Assembly: GCA_002284615.2 (NCBI GenBank)
Contig: MU069621.1
Span: 34,703 to 46,623 of the forward strand
Length of the DNA: 11,921 nt
From: Dunaliella salina
Lineage: Eukaryota; Chlorophyta; Chlorophyceae; Chlamydomonadales; Dunaliellaceae
Direction of reading: 5' to 3'
Shown: piece by piece, positions 1 to 7,375 of the stretch
How positions within the stretch are numbered: position 1 is the stretch's first letter
Layout: the number at the start of each line of letters is the position of its first letter
Notes under the pieces: generated by a model
Seen by the model: the letters and a program-made list of their open reading frames with translations, nothing else
Database searches by the model: none
Told to the model about the DNA's origin: nothing
Translations under genes and position numbers: made by a program

Positions 1-46
<46 letters not shown>
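1..46. repeat. (TG)23 microsatellite
   Basis: This is a perfect dinucleotide run cut by the left window edge, so its true length is unknown. It lies just upstream of the first candidate exons of the + strand gene and is probably intronic. It reads as Cys-Val alternation in two frames, which should not be taken as coding. Confidence 0.97.
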
Positions 47-49
<3 letters not shown>

Positions 50-93
50 ATGCATCTGTCGGCCAGGCGTCAGTCACTCGATGCCTGTTGCAG

Positions 94-133
94 GATGCCA
101 TGCTGGCGAGCACGTCTGCCCCACACCAAAAGC
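94..133 (+). CDS. Possible small exon upstream of the BRCT-like exon
   Basis: A CTGTTGCAG acceptor precedes position 94 and a GTACAT donor follows 133. The 40 bases read DAMLASTSAPHQK plus one base, so the exon would end in phase 1. That matches the phase-1 acceptor of the exon at 237, which is the only support besides the splice-site look. No domain is recognisable. It may be chance, and a cDNA read across 133/237 would settle it. Confidence 0.22.
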
Positions 134-236
134 GTACATGTGTCACTCAACGGAGATGGATGCGTGTCGCTCCAGGATGGTTCACTCAGGTCAGGCGCCT
201 GCAAAGAAAACCTCAGTGCCCTATCCCTTGTTGCAG

Positions 237-361
237 GGATTCCTGTGCACATCACCACAGCCTTGCTAAAGATGGAACCCAGGCTCAAGGACCTGGTGCA
301 AGCAGCAGGTGGTACCCTGGTGCCGGACCTAGGCAGCACAGAGAAGGGCACCAAAAGACTG
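237..361 (+). CDS. Internal exon, N-terminal part of a BRCT-like repeat
   Basis: The exon starts after a pyrimidine-rich acceptor (CTATCCCTTGTTGCAG) and ends at a good donor (CTG|GTAGGT), in phase 0. It encodes 41 full codons. The peptide has a beta strand (PVHIT), then EPRLKDLVQAAGG and TLV. This is the usual opening of a BRCT domain: strand 1, helix 1 (hydrophobic pattern L..LV), the Gly-Gly turn and strand 2. BRCT domains bind phosphopeptides or other BRCT proteins, mostly in DNA-damage response and repair. The C-terminal half appears to be the exon at 2684. BRCT domains diverge strongly, so the assignment rests on pattern and on agreement between the two exons; the specific protein (PTIP/MDC1-like or another) cannot be named. 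Confidence 0.5.
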
Positions 362-1262
362 GTAGGTGGTGAATGAAGGGAGGAGGTGGTGCTTTGTGCT
401 GCATGGTGTCAGGCACTCTGATAGAGCCCATGAGATATTGTGAGGGTTAGGGTCTAAGCAATGCCTTGCAACCATATGACATACCTAGGGAAAACGTCCT
501 GTTTTCTGACACTGTGGCGAATGAAGGGGGTCTCGGTCAGTCGCTGCATTTTGGGGGGCAGAAAGGTAATTGAGAGGGGATGTTTACTACTAAGAGGGAA
601 TGTTATTATTGAGAGGGGATATGGAGCATGAGTAGGGTTGGGTAGCCACGTAGGAGAGCCTCGTTGAGGGTGAGGCTCGGCGAGGCTCGGAGAGCCTATT
701 TGGCAGGTGGGCTACACCCTCGTTGACCCTCTTACCACCCAAAAATGGTGTAAAAGTGCCTAATATCACCCACAAAATCTGTGCATCCAAAGAGGCCCTA
801 TTCAAATAGGCAGAGGCTCTTCTAGGCTCGACGAGCCTATTTCAGATATTGGTACACCCTATTTACGCACGGCTAAGCATGAATGCTTTATGGAGCATGA
901 AAAGGTGGTCTTGGGCGCTTGTTGAATTCCGCTTTGTTTTGAATTACAGAGATTCATCTTGTGTTGCATAGATCCTAGCAAAGCCCCATTTTGGGGGCAT
1001 GAGCCCTAGGTTTACCTGCTTCTGGTGAGATCCCCGCTTTGCTGCTCTGGTATCCAGCAGACACAAATGCTGACCTGAACTTTGGCGCGCGGGCCAAGCA
1101 TAAAAGTTGTAGGTGACCTTGCAGAGTCAGAGAGGCAGGAGAGGCCATGCGCAGTGTGTTGCGAAACTTATCCTGTTTGGTAGCTAAGCAGGTGGTGGCC
1201 AGTGCAGCTCACCCCTGCCCTTAAACCTGTCATGCATTCCCGAAAAAAACATCTTCTCAAAG
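362..1262 (+). other. Intron of the BRCT-like gene (about 0.9 kb, or 2.3 kb if the next exon is not real)
   Basis: No reading frame here looks coding. The donor is GTAGGT at 362. It holds short G-rich repeats at 569-620, where TTGAGAGGGGAT occurs twice with a related AAGAGGGAAT between, and the aggctc hairpin repeats described separately. The acceptor of the candidate exon at 1263 (TTCTCAAAG) is weak. Confidence 0.4.
673..860. repeat. Duplicated stem-loop repeat (AGGCTC...GAGCCTATTT)
   Basis: Two related segments share the order AGGCTC, short spacer, GAGCCTATTT, about 12-14 bases, then TACACCCT. They lie at about 682-720 and 823-860. The second is a palindrome, TAGGCTCG-A-CGAGCCTA (823-839), and it pairs further with CAAATAGGC near 803-811. 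The first has AGGCTC-GGA-GAGCCT. The arrangement suggests a small mobile repeat or the two ends of a decayed one. No coding capacity is seen. Confidence 0.6.
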
Positions 1263-1310
1263 TTGCAAGCCAAGGTGGCCTGTGGTGCAGCGGGCAATGC
1301 TGTCGAGAAG
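1263..1310 (+). CDS. Possible 48-nt exon of the BRCT-like gene
   Basis: The bases before the donor AAG|GTAACT read LQAKVACGAAGNAVEK, and 48 nt is 16 whole codons. Phase 0 at both ends fits the flanking exons at 237 and 2684, so it could be included or skipped without changing frame. The acceptor (CTCAAAG) is poor, and BRCT domains do not need residues here. An upstream acceptor at 1207 would give the wrong phase. It could be an alternative cassette or chance. Confidence 0.25.
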
Positions 1311-1862
1311 GTAACTAACATTGTATTCATATTATGATTCTTCATCTCGTTTCTCTTCACCTTATGTTGCGTAAAATATGTTTGTTAGCAAATGATAGAT
1401 GCTGACATGCCTTGGAAGCCACCTGTCCATCCCTGCCATGCTACATGCCTTACACTCTACTCACCAGAGGGGTACGGTCACAATATCCCATCCCATGCCC
1501 ACAAAATGGCACCTGATGCCCGGGCTCACTCAGCATCTTTGCACTCATGTAAATGATGTGGAGGTGGCCTGGGGTTGGCGCAGCTGACAAAATCCAGTCT
1601 GCCCCTATTAATGGTTCTGGCTTGCTGTTGGCTGCATGGAATTTCATATTTTCAACTACAGACAGTACTGCAATTTATCTTCTCAAGGATGGTGTGTTGT
1701 CAATACGAGAGCCTGGCACTGTGCCAGTGCAATGAGAACCTCCTCGTCAAAAAAACATATAAACAAATGTAGTCGAGCAGAAACAAATCATTCCACAATT
1801 TTGATCCTGAAAATTATACACGTTGTAAAAACTTACAAATTGTAGTATGGGATCAAAAACCA

Positions 1863-2204
1863 TCACGCTTGCTCATCATTCGTCTTATTCCCCCCTTTTA
1901 AGGATATACGATTTTTTGGAATTTTTGGCTTTGTTCTCGGAGTAGTTTTGTCGTCGGTATCTATACCCGGCATATTGAATTGAAGATTGTTCTCAAGGTA
2001 TGATTTAGGTGGTTCGGGTATGTCTTAGAGATCTACTGAAGGACCATCATCTAGGTCGTCCTTATCCTCTTTTTCCTCAGGAGGCAGATGATCCCCATCA
2101 TCTAAATCGTCCTCATCCTCTTTTTTCTCAGAAGGCAGATGATGAGGAGTATGTCTGATAGACCTGCTGCTCTCAGTAGATCTCTTAGACTTACTCCTCA
2201 TCAT
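1863..2204 (-). pseudogene. Decayed reading frame with 17-residue acidic repeats
   Basis: One minus-strand frame runs from ATG-ATG at 2204 to TGA at 1863, interrupted only by a TAA at 2025-2027. The first part (59 codons) is an Arg/Ser-rich start followed by two copies of a 17-residue unit, HLPSEKKEDEDDLDDGD and HLPPEEKEDKDDLDDGP, spaced exactly 51 nt. After the TAA the frame continues (DIPEPPKSYLENN...) to MPGIDTDDK at 1973 and a Lys-rich tail ending TNDEQA. A minus-strand TGTAA lies at 1834-1838, 25 nt past the final stop, consistent with an algal poly(A) signal. I do not recognise the protein. A transposon-derived or low-complexity nuclear protein fragment is possible. The single in-frame stop argues for a pseudogene unless the upper and lower parts are separate exons. 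Confidence 0.4.
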
Positions 2205-2247
2205 CTGCCTCGTGAGGAAAAAGAGGATGAGGACGATTTAGATGATG
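2018..2247. repeat. Inverted repeat (74-bp arms, 4-nt loop) plus an extra direct copy
   Basis: The left arm 2096-2169 and right arm 2174-2247 are complementary over 74 positions with about 8 mismatches by hand alignment, separated only by CTCT. A third related copy lies at 2018-2095: its 51-bp acidic-repeat part (2045-2095) is a direct repeat of the left arm. The modules run A-B-B-A then inverted A-B. Transcription would give a long, nearly continuous hairpin RNA. It overlaps the decayed minus-strand reading frame, so the arms are copies of coding sequence rather than classical transposon ends. Confidence 0.85.
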
Positions 2248-2683
2248 TAGCCCTGTGCTTTGTGGATTTGTGTGTCTCTTGTTGATGGCCTGCTTGCTTT
2301 GGGCCAAGAGGAAAGGTTGCTTTGCAGCTCCCAATGCTCGACAGCAATTGCTGCAGAATGCATTTTGCGTTGCAACGGCACGCTGAATGGTGTATGGATG
2401 CATGCACATACATCATGGCATGCTCTGGTGAGCAATTTCTTGGGCATTATGTCCCATGAGTCAAGTCTGAAGCCATCAGCGAATGAAGGGCTGGCTTCTT
2501 GAAATTTAGTGTTGCTTGTGATACTTCCCTCTCCTGTCTCCTGTTGGTCACAAACGGGCTTATTCATTGGCTTCAAGCCATAGGCTTCACGTGCACACCA
2601 ATGACAGACACATACCAAAAAAGTTGAGGATAACAGAAGAATGATTTGTTTGTTTGCGTTTCTGCTCCTTTTTTCACTCGCAG

Positions 2684-2800
2684 CTTCTGGGAAGCAGCAA
2701 GGAGGTGGCGGAGCTGAAGCTGCACCTCAAGAAGGAAAAGGCCACGATTGTGCTGGATAAAGAGGCCTTTTATCAGGCCATCTTGCGGTACAGCTTATGA
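2684..2800 (+). CDS. Terminal exon, C-terminal end of a BRCT-like repeat
   Basis: The exon follows a strong acceptor (a T-rich tract, then CACTCGCAG) in phase 0 and ends with TGA at 2798-2800, giving 38 residues. The sequence has LLGSSKEVAELKLHLKK, then ATIVLDKEAFYQAILRYSL. This fits the end of a BRCT domain: a strand ending in SS, a helix with alternating hydrophobics, a strand (TIVL), then the last helix. The usual Trp of that helix is replaced, as in the terminal repeat of several tandem-BRCT proteins. The Lys/Leu third-position GC is high (AAG, CTG), unlike the surrounding AT-richer DNA, which supports coding. With the exon at 237 it gives a compact domain at the protein's C terminus. The protein itself is not identified; upstream exons lie outside the window. 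Confidence 0.55.
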   Translation, partial: LLGSSKEVAELKLHLKKEKATIVLDKEAFYQAILRYSL

Positions 2801-4189
2801 GGAAGGGAAGGAACATGTTCGGGGTGGACATTGACATATTTCAAGCCATGCTGAGGGAAAAATCAAGAGGACCCCTTGCTGATGGATCACCTTGATTGCA
2901 GCCTCGCATCGCAGCTGATTGATGTGCACGTCTGCTCTGGATAGACAGTAGCACCTCATTGCCCCAAAAGGCCTGCATAGTCTTCAGTTCCCCTATGCCC
3001 CATTCTAAACGCGACTGCCTTCACTGAAGGCTTCAGTACGTACAGCCCTCATGTGTTGTTCCCTCATGTAGTTTGGCTTTGGTCCGCATGCCCTCCAGCA
3101 CCATACACCGCAACATGCAGCTGCAAACATTGTTGCTGTTGCAGCCCATCTTGCAAGCTTCCAAGTGCCATAAGGTAGCTCAAAATTTGCTCGACTTTGT
3201 ACCTTTGTGTATTTGTGTATTTGTCTGATTCAAGAGGAAGGTCCTCCAAGCCAAGGTGCCTCCATACATAATTTGAGGATTGTTCTCACTGCATCTGTGA
3301 TCCTTTTTCTCTCTTATGAAGGATGCCCTTCCCAAAAAGTGCCTTTGAAAGACAGCTACTGGCAGGAAAGTGCTGAGGCTAGTTGGATGACTCATGATGG
3401 AATGAGCTCAACCCAACAAAAAAAGTTGAGCGGTAAGGCGAAAAAGAAAGAAAGACACAGCAAGCCATGTTGCCATTCAAAAATGGCTTCAGTAATTTTT
3501 CAGATCTGGTTTGGGCCACCAGACATCTATCTCCTCCTGGAGTATGCTTCGTGTGTGCAGGATGGAGCCAACTGGTTCAGAGCCTTTGCGCGTCTTTAAA
3601 ATTCACTTAGTGCAACAACTTTCTCCCACGCAAGTTTTCCATGCTGATATCATAATTTTTTCTCATAATAGTCAGGAATCTGGAGTTCACACCTTCGGCT
3701 CACCATCAATGGCTTACATCATGCTCTTGGTTTCCACTAGAAATGCTTCAAGGCAAGCCCTTAAATGAAGTCCTAGGGCCCCACTTGGCCCAATGGAGAT
3801 TACTTCCTTCACAATGTCTGGGAGACCTCAACAGCAAAGAATTTGCTCTGTCTCACACACCATTTTTGACGATTTCAAACCGCCAGGAAACTCACTGCTA
3901 ATGACGGTAATCTGGAGTTGACGTCAAATTTGCACCATTTCAACAGTGCCAATTCCATGTTAGGCTGTAACTGCAGCAGCTCAACATTCTCATACAAAAG
4001 CCAGACTCGATACACGCAGCTTAAAGGATCCACAAAGGAGTAACAGAATGACTCTACACTGATGTGGCTTTGAATCTGGGCCTTACCAAACATAAAGCTA
4101 AATCACTGGCATCCAAGCTACCATGCTGTTCAACATTTTCCAACCATCATTAGTACCAGGCATGCTCTTCATTTCTATTGCGCGCTTTA
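2801..4189. other. Intergenic or 3' UTR sequence, no defensible gene
   Basis: Several frames are open for 60-130 codons, but they overlap each other on both strands and show no domain. Segments that look most exon-like are 3071-3173 (acceptor CCCTCATGTAG, donor AAG|GTAGCT) and 3503-3599 (after a TTTTTCAG acceptor, ending in TAA), but two or three frames in each look equally good, so I do not call them. The first + strand TGTAA after the BRCT-like stop is at about 3966, which would make an unusually long 3' UTR. Confidence 0.4.
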
Positions 4190-4202
4190 GGGGGGGGGGG
4201 GG
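4190..4202. repeat. G13 homopolymer in a GC-rich patch
   Basis: Thirteen Gs are flanked by GCGCGCTTTA on the left and CGCTGGGCGCGCAGC on the right, so GCGCGC motifs bracket the run. It is a likely site of sequencing error and of quadruplex formation. The GA-rich segment that follows (4220-4240) is also low complexity. Confidence 0.9.
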
Positions 4203-4649
4203 CGCTGGGCGCGCAGCAGAGAGGGAGAGAAGGAGAGTGCGGGTGTCCAGGAGCATGGCGTACGACCCCTCCGGTCCTTGTTAGCCCTGCTTCTGAACCT
4301 CACCTGAGCTAGCTGTGTCTGGTGCATGTTGAGGAATACAGGCTCTTGAAGGAACGCTTCCTTGATGCATGCGGCCTGTGGCCTGTCCAGACTTCATTCC
4401 GACGGAAGGCCTCCAACATGAAAACCCTACAGCTCCAGCAACACTTTAATACCCCACTACTACCCTTTCTGCTCTGTAGCCTTGTGGGGAAGGGACTTCA
4501 GCTCTTCGTATTCACGGCACGTCAGTCAATTTGCTTCTCCTCCTGCTTTGCCAAAAAACTGTAGTGATGCCCTTTTGTTTTATGAATGACCAAGTTATAT
4601 CTAATTTTCCTCTTGCATTACAACAAAAAAAGCTACTCTCTTTCAGGTG
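4203..4649. other. Unassigned stretch with one weak exon-like segment
   Basis: A + strand frame at 4304-4564 opens after GAGCTAG and reads HVEEYRLLKERFLDACGLW before becoming unremarkable, ending at TAG (4562-4564). The first 25 residues look protein-like, but there is no domain, no clear donor and no partner exon. I leave it unassigned. Confidence 0.25.
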
Positions 4650-4745
4650 CTTTTGTATTTTTTGTTGGCTGAGTTTTTCAATTTGCTGTTGGCTGAGGTT
4701 TTCGGTTTGCTGTTGGCTGAGCTTTTGGATTTGCTGTTGGATGGC
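4650..4745. repeat. 24-bp minisatellite, four units
   Basis: The units are 4650-4673, 4674-4697, 4698-4721 and a diverged 4722-4745, each built on TTTGCTGTTGGCTGAG. Read on the minus strand, the units encode an eight-residue Gln-rich repeat (LSQQQIEK-like) in one open frame (4512-4754). As 24 is divisible by three the frame is preserved, but there is no other sign of a gene. Confidence 0.9.
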
Positions 4746-5342
4746 ATGGACCACTCAAAGGCTGATCAGCCACACAGTCTGGCTGAAGGACTCCATATGT
4801 AGTCTAATCTAATCTCATATGTATTCTACTAATATATTTCAAACATGTCAAGGAATTTTGAGGATAGCAGCCATATTCTCTGGCCGAAGATCAAGTTCCT
4901 TGATGTAATGTTTGGAAGTGAAACTGCAAGAGCCGGTCATCACTTCGTTGATATTAGTCAAACCTGCTGCCCAAGGGCTAAGCTATGCGCCTCAGCGGTT
5001 ATCCAGAAAAAAGTATGCATTCAATGTTCATGTTGGACATCATTTGAGTGTTTTCATTGCTTCTAAAGTTTCCTTTCTTCTCCAGCAGACATTTCACCTC
5101 TTCATTGCTTTGTGCATATCCAAACCGGGGTCCTGTAGCTGCCCCGGGCAGGTACAACAGAAAAACTTCTCTTTCCATTTTGTAGCACCAGGAAAACCAA
5201 CAAAATGGGGATTGCTCTGTTGCCTTTTTTACATATCCAGAACGAAGAGGCAAAGGTCAAAGCACAGGTCACAGAGCGCTGGCGCAAGTAAAAGCTACTG
5301 AAAATTTGTCATACCGAAGAGAGAAGAACATTATGTAGGCAG
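4746..5342. other. Unassigned sequence flanking the retrotransposon 3' end
   Basis: Open frames exist on both strands (for example + strand 4912-5301) but show no domain, and codon composition does not favour either strand. On the minus strand TGTAAAAAA lies near 5225-5235 and could mark the polyadenylated end of the retrotransposon transcript, although I cannot place the element boundary or a target-site duplication. Confidence 0.35.
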
Positions 5343-5461
5343 GAAAAAGACTCGCCACATCAATACGGGAAAAATGAGACCGAGACCAGGGCACCTTGCA
5401 AAATCTTCCCCAAAGGATGAAAAAGATATGTCAGTGGGGGTCAGGTGGGTTACTAGGGGGC
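5343..5461 (-). repeat. Second copy of the retrotransposon 3' terminus
   Basis: This segment is similar to 5537-5673: shared landmarks are GAAAAAGAC, ACATCAAT, GATGAAAAAGA/TATGAAAAAGA and GGGTTACTAG. The last landmark is offset by 212 bp between copies. On the minus strand it encodes the terminal residues SNPPDPH followed by TGA at 5431-5433. It is either a tandem duplication of the 3' end or a second, very short copy of the element. Confidence 0.65.
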
Positions 5462-5477
5462 CCCCATGCCTGACCTT

Positions 5478-5492
5478 GCTTACACTGTAAGC
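5478..5492. terminator. Palindrome with TGTAA on both strands
   Basis: GCTTACA-C-TGTAAGC is a perfect odd palindrome that places the chlorophyte poly(A) motif TGTAA on the + strand (5486-5490) and on the minus strand (5480-5484). It sits between the two 3'-terminal copies of the retrotransposon. GGTCAGG/CCTGACC arms (about 5439-5445 and 5468-5474) form a neighbouring inverted repeat. A role in 3' end formation is an inference. Confidence 0.35.
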
Positions 5493-5536
5493 AGAGGGGG
5501 CTTGAAGTACCTAGGGGTAAGAAAAGAAAATAAAAA

Positions 5537-5673
5537 GAAAAAGACAGAGAAACTCTCCCTACATCAATTAAGGAAAAGGAGACACATTGGATCAAAAAAG
5601 AGCCGTGTGCCCCATCCACCACAAGGTATGAAAAAGAGAATGCTAATGTGGATCTGAAGGGTTACTAGAAGCA
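5537..5673 (-). repeat. First copy of the retrotransposon 3' terminus
   Basis: This is the partner of 5343-5461 and directly follows the coding remnant on the minus strand. It encodes GASSNPSDPH and a TAG at 5643-5645, in a different frame from the preceding tail. The 3' untranslated part is pyrimidine-rich on the minus strand (CTTTTTC runs). Confidence 0.65.
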
Positions 5674-5904
5674 CCTGGTTCTAGAACCTGGCTATGGGAA
5701 GTATTCTCGTTTTCAATAGCATGGCGGATATGACTAGTTTGTGGGCATATTGAACAGAATGAGCATGAAGTTGTTGAGCAAGCTTCAAGCGAAGTTCGTG
5801 GCGCGCTGGTGATCCAATTTTAGTTGTTTGAATTGCTTCAGGGTATGCTCAGTGTAAATAGTTCCACCTACACTCAGGAGAATAGGGTGAATTGTAAAAG
5901 CTTA
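5643..5904 (-). pseudogene. Retrotransposon C-terminal tail, frameshifted
   Basis: After the TAA at 5902-5904 the minus-strand frame continues as AFTIHPILLSVGGTIYTEHT... to about 5780, then shifts to a frame reading LAQQLHAHSVQYAHKLV and ILPIARF before TAG, and shifts again for GASSNPSDPH. The GGTIYT segment and the HAHSVQYA helix follow the nuclease core and probably complete its fold. At least two frameshifts and two stops interrupt it. Confidence 0.55.
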
Positions 5905-6220
5905 AGCGTTAATAAGTTTACAAAGGTCTGCATGTTGCTGCTTTGCCGTGTTCAACTGACGCTCTGGCCTTGTGTCTTCACAGAACTTGATTTCTATTAG
6001 GTGCACAAGGCGTTCATTTGCATAAAGTTCATGGGGTTGCCTCATGCGGCTAGTTCTGGTGGTCCGCTGTAAGGAGCTGCCCAAAGCGTGATGGGAATGG
6101 GTAGGAGAAACATGGTTTGAAGTATGTTTGGCATTAAATGGGGTGATCAAAACAGCATCTGGTCGACTGGAGTTTAGTCTTTTTCGCTCTGGAAGGTTAC
6201 AAGGGAAGAAGTAAGCAGGT
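5902..6220 (-). pseudogene. PD-(D/E)XK-type (restriction-like) endonuclease segment
   Basis: The minus frame after the TAA at 6220-6222 reads through RPDAVLIT (RPD at 6157-6165), a Ser/His-rich loop, then VHLIEIKFCEDTRP (EIK at 5986-5994) and a helix QLNTAKQQHADLCKL before TAA at 5902. PD followed by a hydrophobic strand bearing E-x-K is the active-site signature of restriction-like nucleases. In non-LTR elements of the R2 and Dualen groups this nuclease nicks the target to prime reverse transcription. The core residues P-D, E and K are all present. It shares its frame with the upstream CCHC part and is separated from it by one stop codon. Confidence 0.6.
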
Positions 6221-6460
6221 TAAGTTCTGTTTGAGGCATGTGTAGGGAGTTGGAGGTTGTGTTGAGCAAGCTTAAAATCGCTTCCTATGTCTGTGTAGAC
6301 CAGGCCTGCCCCTACAGGGCATTTGCTGAGGGCTTTTGTAATCATTCTGCCTGCAATGTTATGGCGTTCAGTTCTCATGTTGGGGATGATATGATTTCGG
6401 CAGCCTGAGAGCATGTGTAGTGCGCTGTCCAAATGATGGCAGCCTGGGAGGGGGCAAGAT
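6220..6460 (-). pseudogene. CCHC zinc knuckle segment of the retrotransposon
   Basis: The minus frame reads CPLPGCHHLDSALHMLSGC at 6400-6456, a CX4C-X7-H-X4-C arrangement typical of the knuckle between the polymerase/RNase H part and the nuclease in non-LTR elements. It is followed by a helical stretch (NMRTERHNIAGRMITKAL) and GAGLVYTDIGSD. The zinc ligands are intact. The frame ends at TAA 6220-6222, beyond which the same frame continues into the nuclease. A frameshift near 6460 separates it from the segment upstream. Confidence 0.6.
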
Positions 6461-6735
6461 GGATCAGTTGACCTTTCAAACGTATTGCATGTTTTTGGTT
6501 GTAGAGGGTGCCTTTGCGGTACTGCAGGATGGTACGCTTCATGGGTACAGAAATGTTGGGCATATTTCTGGAGGCATTGCTGATTTTTTTATCTACACGC
6601 GGTAACAAGTTTTGATAGTAAGAGTAGTAGCCTGTTTTGGCATTGGCTTATCCAAGCTTGTGTTTAGAATGCATGTGGGATTTGAGAGCATCTTGAAGAT
6701 TTGGGGATAGGTGAGCTTTTGGGTGGACCCATAGA
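6461..6735 (-). pseudogene. Retrotransposon linker between RNase H and the CCHC knuckle
   Basis: One minus frame reads AHLSPNLQDALKSHMHS, a TAA near 6655, then GYYSYYQNLLPRVDKK, and later TILQYRKGTLYNQKHAIRL. The last motif directly precedes the CCHC knuckle in the related elements that I recall. Apart from the TAA, the frame is open to the frameshift near 6460. Its function is unknown. Confidence 0.5.
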
Positions 6736-7290
6736 TGTGCCTGCAGCATGTACTCTTTCTTCCTTGGCTAGCCAAAAAATATTTGAAAATGGATTTCCAC
6801 CTGGACCTGCACCAGGGATCTCGGTGTCTGCCACGCAGTTCTGGGCTTGCTTTGCCTGATACTTTGCAATAGCATCTGCACATTCATTTCCAGCGATGCC
6901 AGCAAGGGACTTCACTTTGTAAATTCGAATTTTGGTATGGAAGTCTCTAATGTGCGTTGAAATCATTTTAAGGACGTCTCCTTGGATATGCCTCAGATGT
7001 CTATTAGGATAGAGAAGCTGTTTACGTATTTGATTGAAAGGGGTGAGGCTGTCTGATGCAATACCTGTGGGGAGTGTTTTCACTGCCTGCGTAGTTTTTC
7101 TTTTCTTTTGCAATAATACCTGCATATTTGCTGGTGAAAGCAGCAACAATTGCTGCTATTTCAGCTATTGTGATGGTTTTAGTAATCCCGGCACCGTTTG
7201 GTTCTACAAAATTCTTGCTGCCAGTGGATGGGCAGTAGACACCTGCTCCAATTTCTTGCTCACCGTTATGGACAAGGCAGCTGCCATCTG
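6736..7290 (-). pseudogene. Retrotransposon RNase H domain, interrupted and mutated
   Basis: In minus-strand order the domain shows NTDGS (Asp at 7286-7288), GAGVYCPSTG, TIAEIAAIVAAF (Glu at 7160-7162), then after the 55-nt insertion IASDS (Asp at 7051-7053), QIRKQLLYPNRH, and KVKSLAGIAGNECADAIAKY (last Asp at 6874-6876). These are the four acidic residues of type-1 RNase H. The normally conserved His of the KxHxGxxGN loop is Leu here (6904-6906), so activity would be impaired. RNase H removes the RNA strand of the hybrid during retrotransposition. The segment continues to about 6736 with NPFSNIFWLAKEE. The frame change between its two halves is fully explained by the insertion at 7065-7119. 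Confidence 0.7.
7065..7119 (-). other. 55-nt GT-AG insertion, introner-like candidate intron
   Basis: On the minus strand the segment begins GTATTATTGC and ends CTCCCCACAG. It is bounded by two copies of CAGGTATT (plus-strand 7115-7122 and 7060-7067). Its removal joins KYAG to IASDS exactly as an RNase H fold requires and repairs the frame, since 55 is not a multiple of three. Exonic AG before the donor and GT after the acceptor form a proto-splice site. The body is A-rich without a strong polypyrimidine tract, so splicing is untested. Confidence 0.5.
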
Positions 7291-7375
7291 TGTTTGTCCC
7301 ATGTCCTCCAGTTAGCAACTTTGAGAGTTAGGAGAGTACTGGATTGGCTGGGTACCAAGTCTGTACCTTGGATAC

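Larger units (their letters stand above)
1311..2683 (+). other. Intron of the BRCT-like gene containing repeats
   Basis: The stretch between the GTAACT donor and the acceptor of the last exon (polypyrimidine tract, then CACTCGCAG at 2683) shows no convincing + strand exon. It contains the minus-strand decayed reading frame at 1863-2204 and the large inverted repeat at 2096-2247. The rest (1311-1860 and 2250-2640) has short open frames on both strands without recognisable domains. Confidence 0.45.

Noticed and set aside
2..376. Open frames through the left (TG)n tract encoding Cys-Val repeats
   Set aside because: All three frames are open simply because the repeat lacks stops; only the 237-361 part has splice signals and domain-like sequence.
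3207..3599. 130-codon + strand frame
   Set aside because: It lacks domains, and overlapping frames are equally protein-like; splice-like sites inside conflict with a single long frame.
3511..3768. Frame containing GVHTFGSPSM, briefly reminiscent of a class 3 lipase FGSP motif
   Set aside because: No GxSxG nucleophile motif or other lipase feature is nearby; a short chance match.
4512..4754. Minus-strand Gln-rich frame as a gene
   Set aside because: It is explained by the 24-bp minisatellite; flanking residues show no domain or regulatory context.
4912..5301. 129-codon + strand frame beside the retrotransposon
   Set aside because: It begins at a non-ATG/GTG-like start, has no domain, and amino-acid composition resembles random AT-moderate DNA.
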